Below are positions 32,721 through 41,186 of a stretch of 44,562 nucleotides of DNA, in pieces. Both the position numbers and the translations under genes were made by a program. The stretch is from assembly GCA_019634365.1 (NCBI GenBank), contig JAHQVM010000040.1, positions 1 to 44,562 of the forward strand. Direction: 5' to 3'. A model generated the notes under the pieces. That model made no database searches and was not told the origin of the DNA. It saw only the letters and a program-made list of their open reading frames with translations. The DNA is from Flavobacteriaceae bacterium. Lineage in GTDB: Bacteria; Bacteroidota; Bacteroidia; Flavobacteriales; Flavobacteriaceae. Numbering within the stretch: the stretch's first letter is position 1; the number at the start of each line of letters is the position of its first letter.

Positions 32721-33368
32721 ATGAAAATATTCGTTACCATACTTTTAGCAATAATCTTGATCCCAGTTTCTTTACTAGCCCAAGACCCGCACCGTTTTGA
32801 TACAGAAATTCAGAAATTCAAAGAAATGGATGTGCCTGAAGGGGATAACATAGTAGTATTCACAGGAAGTTCCAGCATCCGTTTTTGGATCGATGTAGCT
32901 TCAGATTGTTCCCAATGGCAAGCTATTAATACTGGGTTTGGCGGTTCCCAAATGTCCGACCTGTGCTATTTTCTGGAAGACGCCGTGTTAAAATTTAAAC
33001 CCAACCAGGTATTTATCTACGAAGGGGATAACGATATTAACGATGGTAAAACCCCAGAGGCTATTTTGGAAACTACCCGAGAAGTCACGGATAAACTCCT
33101 GAAGGCCTTACCCGAACTAAAAATTCATTATATCAGTGCCAAGCCCAGTCCGTCGCGTTGGCAATTTAAAGCGCAATACGAAGCTTTTAATGCATTATTG
33201 AAAGCCTATTGCGAAAGTCATCCGCAACTCAGTTATATCGATGTTTGGACGCCTATGATCAACGAGAAAGGACGTCCTACACCCCATATCTTTATTGAAG
33301 ATAGCCTCCATATGAATAGGAAAGGGTATGACCTGTGGCGGGATGTGGTTTGTGGTGGAGTCAAGTAA
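32721..33368 (+). CDS. Secreted SGNH/GDSL-family hydrolase
   Basis: 215 residues from ATG 32721, with a signal peptide (MKIFVTILLAIILIPVSLLAQ). SGNH blocks are present: VVFTGSSSIRFW (catalytic Ser), TGFGGSQMSD (Gly), YEGDNDIN (Asn) and EDSLHMNRKGYDLW (catalytic Asp and His). Relatives are acylhydrolases or carbohydrate esterases acting on acetylated glycans. The substrate is unknown. It is a single gene in a run of small accessory genes. Confidence 0.9.
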   Translation: MKIFVTILLAIILIPVSLLAQDPHRFDTEIQKFKEMDVPEGDNIVVFTGSSSIRFWIDVASDCSQWQAINTGFGGSQMSDLCYFLEDAVLKFKPNQVFIYEGDNDINDGKTPEAILETTREVTDKLLKALPELKIHYISAKPSPSRWQFKAQYEAFNALLKAYCESHPQLSYIDVWTPMINEKGRPTPHIFIEDSLHMNRKGYDLWRDVVCGGVK

Positions 33369-33399
33369 GGGATAATAATAATTGAATATGTAGGATAAT

Positions 33400-33909
33400 A
33401 TGGAATTCGAATTTCAATGTTCATGTTGTGATGAAATTCACAAAGGAATTCCAAGTTTTGGGACCTTTGCTCCAATTCATTATTTCTCGATACCTGAAGA
33501 GGAGATAGAAAAAAGAGTATTCCTGACGTCTGATACTTGTGTAATTGATGATGAACATTTTTTTGTTAGAGGATGTTTGGAAATACCAGTTGTAGGATAC
33601 GACGAAAAATACGTTTTTGGTGCGTGGGTATCCTTAAGTAAGGCCAATTTTGATCTATTCGAAAAAGTCTTCGATCAAAAAGAAAGTGATCACATTGACC
33701 CCATGTTTGGGTGGTTTTCTTCTTGGGTTTGGCCATTTTATGAAGATTCCACTAATATAAAATCTAGAATTCATTTGCGGAACGATGGAGTTCGACCTTT
33801 TATTGAATTGGAACCCACCACACATCCGTTAGCCTTAGCCCAGAAAAATGGAATTACAAAGGACATTTTAATAGAGATATACGAATATTATATGCACGGT
33901 AAGAAATGA
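33400..33909 (+). CDS. DUF2199 family protein
   Basis: The 169-residue protein begins FQCSCCDEIHKGIPSFG, a CxCC cluster typical of DUF2199 that may bind zinc, followed by SDTCVIDDEHFFVRGCLEIPV, FGAWVSLSKANFDLF, FGWFSSWVWPF and EPTTHPLALAQKNGI. All are hallmarks of the family. Biochemical role unknown. It is cytosolic and lies between the esterase and the convergent end of the kynurenine operon, with a nine-base gap to the O-methyltransferase stop. Confidence 0.85.
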   Translation: MEFEFQCSCCDEIHKGIPSFGTFAPIHYFSIPEEEIEKRVFLTSDTCVIDDEHFFVRGCLEIPVVGYDEKYVFGAWVSLSKANFDLFEKVFDQKESDHIDPMFGWFSSWVWPFYEDSTNIKSRIHLRNDGVRPFIELEPTTHPLALAQKNGITKDILIEIYEYYMHGKK

Positions 33910-33918
33910 AAGTTGAAT

Positions 33919-34560
33919 TTACTTAACCCTAGTTATAGTCAATCCATCCCGAATGGGCAATAACACGGTTTCCAACCTTGGATGATTGTTAAGCGCTTTG
34001 TTGTATTCAATCAGTACTTGGGTGTCGATATCTTCGGCTGCGACTTTCTCTATAACCTTGCCACTCCAGAGTACATTATCACTTAAAATCACGGCTCCAG
34101 AAGGAAGTTTATCGAGCAATAACTCCAGATAGTTGAGGTAGTTTCGTTTGTCGGCATCGATAAAGACCAGATCGAATGCGAGGTCTAATGTGGGAATGAT
34201 TTCCAATGCATTGCCCAGGTGCTGGATCATACGATCTCCATAGCCCGATTTATCAAAGTAGGTGCGTTGCATGTCGAAAAGTTCCTCATTAATATCGATG
34301 GTGTGCAAAACACCATCCGCTGCCATGCCTTCGGCCAAACAAAGGGCAGAATATCCGGTATACGTCCCAATTTCCAGTATGTTCTTGGGTCGCACCAATT
34401 TGGCAATCATACTCAATACGCGCCCTTGAAAATGCCCGCTCAACATACGTGGAGCCAACACTTTTTGCCACGTTTCCCTACTTAACTGTTGTAACAATTC
34501 AGGTTCCTTTTGGCTATGGGCGACTGCGTAATCGTCTATTTTTTCAGGTAAAAAATGCAT
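33919..34560 (-). CDS. Catechol-type O-methyltransferase (Methyltransf_3)
   Basis: 213 residues from ATG 34560; an earlier in-frame start would overlap the upstream gene and add an unrelated leader. The SAM site is ILEIGTYTGYSAL (61-73) with the acidic TIDINEE strand. The divalent metal and catechol site is FIDADKRNY (Asp135, Asp137) and LSDNVLWSGKV (Asp161, Asn162). It could methylate a catechol such as 3-hydroxykynurenine- or hydroxyanthranilate-derived compounds, as the last gene of the kynurenine operon (inference). The gap to the ACMSD gene is 26 bases. Confidence 0.9.
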   Translation of the reverse strand: MHFLPEKIDDYAVAHSQKEPELLQQLSRETWQKVLAPRMLSGHFQGRVLSMIAKLVRPKNILEIGTYTGYSALCLAEGMAADGVLHTIDINEELFDMQRTYFDKSGYGDRMIQHLGNALEIIPTLDLAFDLVFIDADKRNYLNYLELLLDKLPSGAVILSDNVLWSGKVIEKVAAEDIDTQVLIEYNKALNNHPRLETVLLPIRDGLTITRVK

Positions 34561-34586
34561 GGTTAAATTAAAATTGGATATGGTAA

Positions 34587-35675
34587 TTATGCTCCCAGAA
34601 TGCGTTGCTTCATTTTTTCCTTGGCAGCCTCGTCGTTTCCATGCAACCATTGCAGTACATTGTCTTCCCACATGGCATCACAGTCCTCCTGAGTTACAAT
34701 ACCGCGTTCCTTCGCCAAATCCAAAATTTTCCCGGGATACGAGGACTGCGGAGCACTTTCCATTTCCCCCAAAGGATACGGATCGTCCAAGCCCATCAAT
34801 ACCTGTTCGGTGCCTTGGTTTTCGATCAACAATTTCAATGACCCTGTATCATGAACCAATGTATCAAAGAAGATATTTGGATGCCCTACCGATTTTCTAG
34901 GATGACTCTTCCCTTCAAACAGGTCTGGGCGACCATCGAATCCTTGGATGCGCCTTCCCAAGTTAATCTGGGCCAGCTGTCCCCCATGGGCAAAGCAAGT
35001 GCGCATATTGGGGTATTTATCGGCATAACCGTTCAGCGTCAAGAAATGATAGGCATCTGCACATTGGGCCAACATCCAAATAAGGTGAAAGCGCCATGCC
35101 GTATTCTCCAATTTTATGAATTTTTCCCCATCGTACGGATGAATTTCGACCGCGAGATTGTACTTACTAGCCAATTCGAAAATGGGTTCGTTTTCCTCAT
35201 CAAAGATGCATCGCCACGTACCAATTGTATCCATATAGTGGGTTGGTAGGCATAGCAAGCTCATGCCCAATTGCTCCACACAACGCTCAATTTCCCACAG
35301 GGCACCGCGCACATATCCGGGATGCACTACAAATCCACATGTAAATTTCGAAGGATGTTCCTCTTGTATCCTCGCATTAAAATCGTTCTGAAATCGTAAG
35401 GCCTGTTTCATTTCCTCCAACCGTAGGCCGTTTCCGTACAACTGAGACAGATTGAGAACCACCGCATGGTCAATGTTGTATTTGGCCATCCATTCTAATT
35501 TCTCATTCAGGAAGAAGCTGGAATCGGTCACCGGACGGCTCCAATCCTTCTGCAGCATATATTTTCGATCCTTATCCACCCAAAATATACCTTTGTCCTG
35601 CATAAATTGCGGAATTTCCTCGGGATAGGGTAGTAGGTGCGAATGACCGTTAATACGTAATTTTCTTTTCGCCAT
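34587..35675 (-). CDS. nbaD: 2-amino-3-carboxymuconate-6-semialdehyde decarboxylase
   Basis: Decarboxylates ACMS to 2-aminomuconate semialdehyde, steering 3-hydroxyanthranilate to complete oxidation and away from quinolinate/NAD. The 362-residue amidohydrolase-fold protein has the zinc ligands His11/His13 (INGHSHLLP), His179 (VEIHPYD) and Asp297 (LMGLDDPYP), the catalytic His230 (CFAHGGQ) and substrate Arg residues in WSRPVTDSSF and NLGRRIQ. The spacing follows Pseudomonas ACMSD closely. An ~100-bp repeat-like element separates it from the upstream SDR gene. Confidence 0.93.
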   Translation of the reverse strand: MAKRKLRINGHSHLLPYPEEIPQFMQDKGIFWVDKDRKYMLQKDWSRPVTDSSFFLNEKLEWMAKYNIDHAVVLNLSQLYGNGLRLEEMKQALRFQNDFNARIQEEHPSKFTCGFVVHPGYVRGALWEIERCVEQLGMSLLCLPTHYMDTIGTWRCIFDEENEPIFELASKYNLAVEIHPYDGEKFIKLENTAWRFHLIWMLAQCADAYHFLTLNGYADKYPNMRTCFAHGGQLAQINLGRRIQGFDGRPDLFEGKSHPRKSVGHPNIFFDTLVHDTGSLKLLIENQGTEQVLMGLDDPYPLGEMESAPQSSYPGKILDLAKERGIVTQEDCDAMWEDNVLQWLHGNDEAAKEKMKQRILGA

Positions 35676-35700
35676 GGATGGGTTTTTAGAGGATTAATTT

Positions 35701-35800
35701 GGGCGTGCCCCATAGTCGCTAACGCTTCGAGGGTTGGGCCTGTCTGCAGACGGGTAGACTTTCGCTATGGTTAGGATAGCTAGGTTAAATCCCGCACGCG
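35701..35800. repeat. Dispersed repeat-like element inside the kynurenine operon
   Basis: A GC-richer block beginning GGGCGTGCCC and ending AATCCCGCACGCG, with GGGTTGGGCC and TTTCGCTATGG in the middle and the palindrome GTCTGCAGAC (35742-35751). From memory this order (GGGCGT-CCC, GGGTCGGGC-like, CGCTAT, ATCCC-CACGCG) matches a degenerate intergenic repeat common in Bacteroidota. It sits in the 135-bp gap between SDR and ACMSD genes, otherwise without a gene. Confidence 0.6.
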
Positions 35801-35810
35801 TTGCCTAAAG

Positions 35811-36596
35811 TTACAAACTTTTCGTGCGTCCACCATCAACAGGAAGGTTAATTCCGTTGATATAGCCTGCTGCAGGACTGGCAAGGAATGCGACGGCATT
35901 AGCAACCTCTTCAGGTTGTGCAAATCGTCTGGCAGGAACCAGTTTTTTCATAAATGCAATGGCCTCGTCTTCTGTTTTGTTCATTTTTCGGGAAGCATTG
36001 GCCACAATATCGGCCAATCGGTCGGTGGCTGTAAAACCAGGTAATACATTGTTTACTGTAATTCCCTTAGGTCCCAATTCGGTGGAGAGGGTTTTGCTCC
36101 AATTGGCAACGGCTCCGCGAATCGTATTGCTTACTCCTAAACCTTCGATGGGTTGTTTTACCGAAGTAGAAATAATATTGATAATTCTTCCATAACCATC
36201 TAACTCCATTCCGGGGACAACACTCTGTACCAAAATCTGGTTACAGACCAAATGCATTCGGAATGCATTTTCAAACTCTGCTACTTCGGCAGCATAGGCA
36301 GCACCACCTTTTGGCCCTCCTGTATTGTTGATGAGGATATGGTAATTTTTCTGAAGGGTTGTATTCAGTAATTTTTCTTTCAGTTCTCCGGGTTTCGAGA
36401 AATCGGCCACCAAATAATCGTGTTCCTGATCTTGTTCGGTAGAAAGTTGGGATAGGACAGCTTTCAATTTTTCTTCATTGCGCGCTATCAAGGTGATGGT
36501 AGCTCCCATTTGGGCCAGTTCTATGGCAGAGGCTTTTCCTATTCCGGCACTGCTTCCACAAACCAAGGCGTTCTTTTGGGTGAGATTTAAGTTCAT
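35811..36596 (-). CDS. SDR-family protein with altered active site
   Basis: The 261-residue protein has a complete Rossmann fold: CGSSAGIGKA cofactor loop (14-23), LINNTGGPKGG, IINIISTSV with Ser143, PGFTATDRL, and the C-terminal AVAFLASPAAGYINGINLPVDGG. At the expected spacing (Ser143 + 13, then + 4) the catalytic Tyr and Lys are replaced by Ser156 and Arg160 (GVSNTIRGAV). Related SNxxR proteins exist in soil and marine bacteria, so this is probably a subfamily rather than a pseudogene. Its place in the kynurenine operon suggests a step on a muconate intermediate, not established. Confidence 0.9.
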   Translation of the reverse strand: MNLNLTQKNALVCGSSAGIGKASAIELAQMGATITLIARNEEKLKAVLSQLSTEQDQEHDYLVADFSKPGELKEKLLNTTLQKNYHILINNTGGPKGGAAYAAEVAEFENAFRMHLVCNQILVQSVVPGMELDGYGRIINIISTSVKQPIEGLGVSNTIRGAVANWSKTLSTELGPKGITVNNVLPGFTATDRLADIVANASRKMNKTEDEAIAFMKKLVPARRFAQPEEVANAVAFLASPAAGYINGINLPVDGGRTKSL

Positions 36597-36606
36597 CTAT
36601 TTATTG

Positions 36607-38058
36607 TTACGATTCGTTGTAGGTAATACATACATTTTTGGGTTCGGTAAAGAATCGAAGGGCTTCAAATCCTCCTTCGCGACCCACACCACTCGCCTTC
36701 ACGCCACCAAATGGGGTGCGTAGGTCCCGGTTTAACCAAGTGTTGACCCATACGATACCTGCTTCCAATTTCTTTGAAATGCGCATGGTGCGATCCAAGT
36801 CTTTACTCCATAACGTTGCAGAAAGGCCATATCTTACATCATTGGCAAGGGCAAGGGCTTCTTCTTCGGTTTTAAATGTGGCAATAGTTACTACAGGACC
36901 GAAAACTTCCTCTTTCTGAATGGTGCAGTCGTTCGTGTCTACTGCTATAATGGTAGGCTCAACATAGTATCCTTCTTCAAAACCCGGTACAATGACCCGG
37001 TTGCCACCATGTAGTAATTTTCCTCCCTCTTTTTGGGCAATATCAATATAGGAAAGTACTTTTTCCATATGCGGTTTCGAAACCAGGGCTCCCAAGTTTG
37101 TGTTGCTATCCATAGGATTTCCCACTTGCATCTTCGACACCTTCTCCACAAAGTCTTTTTTAAATTGTTCTGCTATGGATTCCTCCACGTAGATTCTACT
37201 TCCGCAGAGGCAAATCTGTCCTTGATTGGCAAAGGAGGATTTTACGGTCACTGCCAACATTTTGTCGTAGTCGCAATCGGCGAAAATGAGATTGGGGTTT
37301 TTCCCGCCTAACTCCAACGATAATTTCTTGAACATGGGTGCTGCGGTTCGCGCTAAATGTTCCCCGGTTTTAGTACCTCCCGTGAATGAAATGGCTTTAA
37401 TATCGGGATGTTTCACGATGGCCTGTCCTGCACTGGGGCCAGAACCATGAACGATATTCAAAACGCCTTTAGGCAATCCGGCTTGTGAAAGAATATCTCC
37501 CAACAGATAAGCAGTCATTGGCGTTACCTCGCTGGGTTTGGCAACCACACAGTTTCCCGCTGCAATGGCAGGAGCAACCTTCCAAGTAAAAAGATAGAGG
37601 GGTAAGTTCCATGGTGAGATACATCCAACCACGCCAATAGGCTGTCGTAAGGTAAAATTCATGGTATTTCTACCTACACTTTCATGGGCTTCACTGGCGA
37701 ATTGCGTGATGGCATTCCCAAAGAACCTAAAATTGGCACTGGCTCGTGGTATATCGACGGCTTTTGCCAAAGATAGCGGCTTGCCATTATCCTTGGATTC
37801 CGCTTCGGCAAGATTATCTAAATTGGCTTCAATAAGGTCGGCAATCTTTAAAAGGATTCGGCTCCTTTCTTCGATAGGGGTTTGGGACCATGAGGGAAAG
37901 GCAGCTTTGGCGGCCTCGTAAGCACTTTGGATATCGTCCGAAGTACTTTCGGCAATTTGTGAATAGACCTCACCGGTACTAGGATTGTAATTGTCCAGCC
38001 ACGAATGGGTAGTGGGATCGCAATATTGACCGTTTATGTAGTTCTTGATCTGAATCAC
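36607..38058 (-). CDS. nbaE: 2-aminomuconate-6-semialdehyde dehydrogenase
   Basis: NAD-dependent oxidation of 2-aminomuconate semialdehyde to 2-aminomuconate. The 483-residue ALDH has Asn151 (ISPWNLPL), Glu249 (SLELGGKNP) and catalytic Cys283 (GQICLCGSR), the NAD motif FTGGTKTG, and the C-terminal NRDLRTPFGGVKASG. The Arg in that segment is consistent with the carboxylate-binding Arg known from this subfamily. The assignment over other ALDHs rests on this and on the neighbours (ACMSD, deaminase). The start is GTG at 38058, four bases from the deaminase stop. Confidence 0.92.
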   Translation of the reverse strand: MIQIKNYINGQYCDPTTHSWLDNYNPSTGEVYSQIAESTSDDIQSAYEAAKAAFPSWSQTPIEERSRILLKIADLIEANLDNLAEAESKDNGKPLSLAKAVDIPRASANFRFFGNAITQFASEAHESVGRNTMNFTLRQPIGVVGCISPWNLPLYLFTWKVAPAIAAGNCVVAKPSEVTPMTAYLLGDILSQAGLPKGVLNIVHGSGPSAGQAIVKHPDIKAISFTGGTKTGEHLARTAAPMFKKLSLELGGKNPNLIFADCDYDKMLAVTVKSSFANQGQICLCGSRIYVEESIAEQFKKDFVEKVSKMQVGNPMDSNTNLGALVSKPHMEKVLSYIDIAQKEGGKLLHGGNRVIVPGFEEGYYVEPTIIAVDTNDCTIQKEEVFGPVVTIATFKTEEEALALANDVRYGLSATLWSKDLDRTMRISKKLEAGIVWVNTWLNRDLRTPFGGVKASGVGREGGFEALRFFTEPKNVCITYNES

Positions 38059-38061
38059 TCT

Positions 38062-38487
38062 CTAAGATTTTGGCTTAAATGCCATAGCTTTTATTTCAAC
38101 CACCAAATGCGGATGTGGCAATTGGTGTACCGCTACCGTAGTGCGTGCCGGGCCGGTTTCCTTATTAAAATATTCGGCATACACTTCGTTATATCCCGCA
38201 AAATCGTTCATGTTTACCAAGAAACTGGTAACGTCTACCACATCGTCCATGGTGGCACCTTCGGTAGCCAAATAGTCTTTGATGTTTTCCAAAACGGCAC
38301 GTGTTTGCTCCCGCACATCCAATCGCATGGATCCCATTTCGTCTACTTGATGCACCCCGGCGAAGGTGTTATCGGGTAACCTGGAACTGGTTCCACTTAT
38401 AAAAATGAAATCACCCACACGCTTTACATGGGGATACGCTCCTCTTGGAGTGGCCTTGCCTTCTACTAGTCTGCTTTTATTGCTCAT
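38062..38487 (-). CDS. nbaF: RidA-family 2-aminomuconate deaminase
   Basis: The 141-residue RidA/YjgF-fold protein has [27 protein letters not shown], Arg115 region ([15 protein letters not shown]) and VVEIKAMAF. RidA proteins deaminate enamines/imines; this group carries the longer start and the PARTTVAV block seen in 2-aminomuconate deaminases, giving 4-oxalocrotonate and ammonia. Genome position between KMO and AMSDH strongly supports that substrate. It is three bases downstream of kmo. Confidence 0.92.
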   Translation of the reverse strand: MSNKSRLVEGKATPRGAYPHVKRVGDFIFISGTSSRLPDNTFAGVHQVDEMGSMRLDVREQTRAVLENIKDYLATEGATMDDVVDVTSFLVNMNDFAGYNEVYAEYFNKETGPARTTVAVHQLPHPHLVVEIKAMAFKPKS

Positions 38488-38489
38488 TG

Positions 38490-39890
38490 TTACGATAGGT
38501 TATGTGCTACTTCGTCGTCGCGAAGTATTTCTCGGGTTTCTTTGTTGACCAATTCCAATTTTTCCCGAAGGGTAAGGGAATCAGTAAGTTTGCCATCGGC
38601 CAATAAATTGAGGATGGCTTTATCTTGGGCCCTTCCACGTGTCATTGCCTCATGATAGGTAATGTCTTCATTAAAGGTAACCAAAGAATATTTACTGTAG
38701 TATTCGTTCGGAAAATCATTTTCGAAAGCCACTTCCAGTTTCCTTTTTTCTTGAAAAAGGGGACTGGCCGTATGTTCTTTCATTTCATGGAAATTATCCA
38801 CCGCCAAATCGGCGATGGCATCGGTGTCTTTTTTTCGTGCCTTTTCATAGGCTTGGAAAACGGCCTTCCAATCGCCTTCATATTGTTCCAGTACTTCATC
38901 AAAAACCACGACATCCTCAAAGGAGGCGTTCATTCCCTGTCCGTAAAAAGGTACGATGGCATGGGCGGCATCTCCCAAGAGTAATGTTTTTCCGTAGCTA
39001 TTCCACGGCGCACATTTTATAGTACCCAAAGGCCCTGTTGGATTTTCGAAGAATTCTTCCACCAAATTGGGCATCAATGCCACGGCGTCGGGATATTCTT
39101 TATTGAAATATTCCATCACCCTTTCAGGAGTGGTAAGGTTGTCGAAACCATAATCGCTATCGGCATAGGGAAGAAAAAGGGTTACCGTGAAACTGCCGTC
39201 CAAATTGGGCAGGGCGATGAGCATATCTTCCCCACGGGGCCAGATGTGAAGTGCGTGTTTATCCGTTCGGAATCCACCGTCTTCTGCTTGTGGAATCGTA
39301 ATCTCCTTGTATCCATGGGTAAGCCATTCCTGTGAAAAACTAAACAAGAATTTTTTGTGGTTGAACATGCTTTTTCGAACCACAGATCCAGCACCATCAG
39401 TTCCCAAGATAATATCTCCGGAATAGGTTACTTCCTCTTGGGTTTCATAATCGAAAAAGGTAGCCGACGCATTTTCCAAATCTACACTACGGCATCCATT
39501 GTTGAAAACAATCGATACATTGGGTAATTTTTCGGCTTCATCCAGTAAAAGCATATTCAATCCCGGACGCGAAATGGAATTGATGTATTCGTCTTCCCGG
39601 CCGCTATATTTACTCAAGAAGGTATTGCCTTCTTTGTCATGAATCATTCTTCCCGTCATGGGAATGCATAATTCCTTGGCTTTATCCTCCACACCACCTA
39701 GCCGCAAGCCTTTCAGCCCTCGATCGCTCAATGCCAAATTGATGGAGCGTCCTGCGTCCTGTTCAATTTTCCGAAGATCGGGCCGTTTTTCAATCAACTT
39801 TACTGTATATCCCCTTTGGGCCATGCGCAGTGCCAACAGACTTCCGCAAAGTCCGGCACCTATGATCAGTATGTTTCCTTTTTCTTTCAA
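38490..39890 (-). CDS. kmo: Kynurenine 3-monooxygenase
   Basis: FAD/NADPH-dependent hydroxylation of kynurenine to 3-hydroxykynurenine. The 466-residue length is typical. The FAD Rossmann motif is [17 protein letters not shown] (11-27), the middle has [13 protein letters not shown], and the second FAD motif is [24 protein letters not shown]. It starts at TTG 39890, whose last two bases form part of the kynU TGA stop (TTGA); no ATG exists before the FAD motif. Many bacterial and human KMOs have a C-terminal membrane helix, but this one ends in a charged helix and is likely soluble. Confidence 0.95.
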   Translation of the reverse strand: MKEKGNILIIGAGLCGSLLALRMAQRGYTVKLIEKRPDLRKIEQDAGRSINLALSDRGLKGLRLGGVEDKAKELCIPMTGRMIHDKEGNTFLSKYSGREDEYINSISRPGLNMLLLDEAEKLPNVSIVFNNGCRSVDLENASATFFDYETQEEVTYSGDIILGTDGAGSVVRKSMFNHKKFLFSFSQEWLTHGYKEITIPQAEDGGFRTDKHALHIWPRGEDMLIALPNLDGSFTVTLFLPYADSDYGFDNLTTPERVMEYFNKEYPDAVALMPNLVEEFFENPTGPLGTIKCAPWNSYGKTLLLGDAAHAIVPFYGQGMNASFEDVVVFDEVLEQYEGDWKAVFQAYEKARKKDTDAIADLAVDNFHEMKEHTASPLFQEKRKLEVAFENDFPNEYYSKYSLVTFNEDITYHEAMTRGRAQDKAILNLLADGKLTDSLTLREKLELVNKETREILRDDEVAHNLS

Positions 39891-41185
39891 TGAAGTGTGC
39901 TTTTCAGGCGTTGTACAAATTCATAAACATCCTCAAAACTATTATAGAGTGGAGCAGGAGCCACGCGAATGACATCGGGTTCCCTCCAATCGCTAATCAC
40001 ACCTGCTTCGGTTAATTGGGTGTGAAGTCGCTTGTCTGCATTTTTTACTTGGATGCTTAATTGGCATCCACGCTCTTCCGGATTTCGAGGCGTTATGATC
40101 ACAATTCTCGGGTCATTCAAATCATCCAATAAGAATTCTAGAAAGCCTGTCAGTTTTTCTGATTTTTCACGCAGATTTTCAAAGCCAGCTTCCATAAAAA
40201 CATCCAAACTCGCCCGTATGGCTGCCATGCTCAAAATAGGCGGATTGCTTAATTGCCAGCCTTCGGCTCCGGGTAAGGGGTCGAATTCGTGCCGCATATT
40301 AAAACGTGTCTCTTTATTGTGCCCCCACCAACCGGTAAATCTTTTCAGTTCTGGATTGTTGGCATGGCGTTCGTGCACAAAAAGCCCACCTAAACTTCCC
40401 GGACCGCTATTCAGATATTTATAACTGCACCAAACCGCAAAGTCGGCACCGGTTTCGTGTAAATTGGGAGCTATATTTCCAGCACCGTGGGCCAAGTCGA
40501 AACCGACCAAGCATCCATGTTTATGACCTAATTCCGTGATTTTTTTCAAGGGGAAATGCTGTCCGCTGTAATAGTTGGTGCTCCCAATCATGAGCAGGGC
40601 AATTTCATCACCTTGGGTTTCCATGATGGCTTCAAGATCTTCAAATCGGCATAATTCTTCACCTTCTCTGGGTTTCCAAAGGATCAATCCGTCCTTAGGA
40701 TCGAAACCGTGAAAGCGCAACTGACTTTCCACCGCATATTTATCGCTAGGGAAGGCATCGCTCTCCACAACGATCTTGTATTTGGTTTTGGTGGGTTGGT
40801 AGAAAGAAACCATCAACAAATGCAGGTTGGTGGTAAGGGTGTTCATGATTACCACTTCACTGGGTTTAGCACCCACCAATGTTGCCATGCTTTCGGTTAA
40901 GAATTCGTGGTAGGGCAACCATGGATGTTCGGCATCGGTATGACCTTCTACTCCAAAGGTGGCCCAGTCTTCCAGTTCTTGTTGAATGTACGAATGGGTG
41001 CGTTTGGGCTGTAGCCCAAGTGAATTTCCGCAGAGATACACCAAAGGGGCTCCATTTTGATCCATGGGAAATAGAAATTCGTCCCTAAACGAAGCCAGCG
41101 GATCTTTGGCGTCGCATTCTTGGGCAAATTCCCGGTTGTTCGTATAGGTCAATGTGTTGTCTTTTGAAGTTAGGCTTTGCTGCAT
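39887..41185 (-). CDS. kynU: Kynureninase
   Basis: PLP enzyme that cleaves kynurenine or 3-hydroxykynurenine to anthranilate or 3-hydroxyanthranilate plus alanine. The 432-residue protein has LCGNSLGLQPK, TLTTNLHLLM, FPSDKYAVESQ, GFDLAHGAGN (Asp230) and WCSYKYLNSGPGS with Schiff-base Lys256, then FTGWWGH and LSNPPILSM. It overlaps kmo by four bases (TTGA). With KMO in the same operon, 3-hydroxykynurenine is the likely substrate. It begins one base after the stop of the upstream lipoprotein. Confidence 0.96.
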   Translation of the reverse strand: MQQSLTSKDNTLTYTNNREFAQECDAKDPLASFRDEFLFPMDQNGAPLVYLCGNSLGLQPKRTHSYIQQELEDWATFGVEGHTDAEHPWLPYHEFLTESMATLVGAKPSEVVIMNTLTTNLHLLMVSFYQPTKTKYKIVVESDAFPSDKYAVESQLRFHGFDPKDGLILWKPREGEELCRFEDLEAIMETQGDEIALLMIGSTNYYSGQHFPLKKITELGHKHGCLVGFDLAHGAGNIAPNLHETGADFAVWCSYKYLNSGPGSLGGLFVHERHANNPELKRFTGWWGHNKETRFNMRHEFDPLPGAEGWQLSNPPILSMAAIRASLDVFMEAGFENLREKSEKLTGFLEFLLDDLNDPRIVIITPRNPEERGCQLSIQVKNADKRLHTQLTEAGVISDWREPDVIRVAPAPLYNSFEDVYEFVQRLKSTLH

Positions 41186-41186
41186 T

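Noticed and set aside
35811-36596. SDR gene as a pseudogene because the Tyr-xxx-Lys is missing
   Set aside because: The frame is full length, the cofactor motif is intact and the Ser/Arg replacement falls in an otherwise well-kept family pattern.
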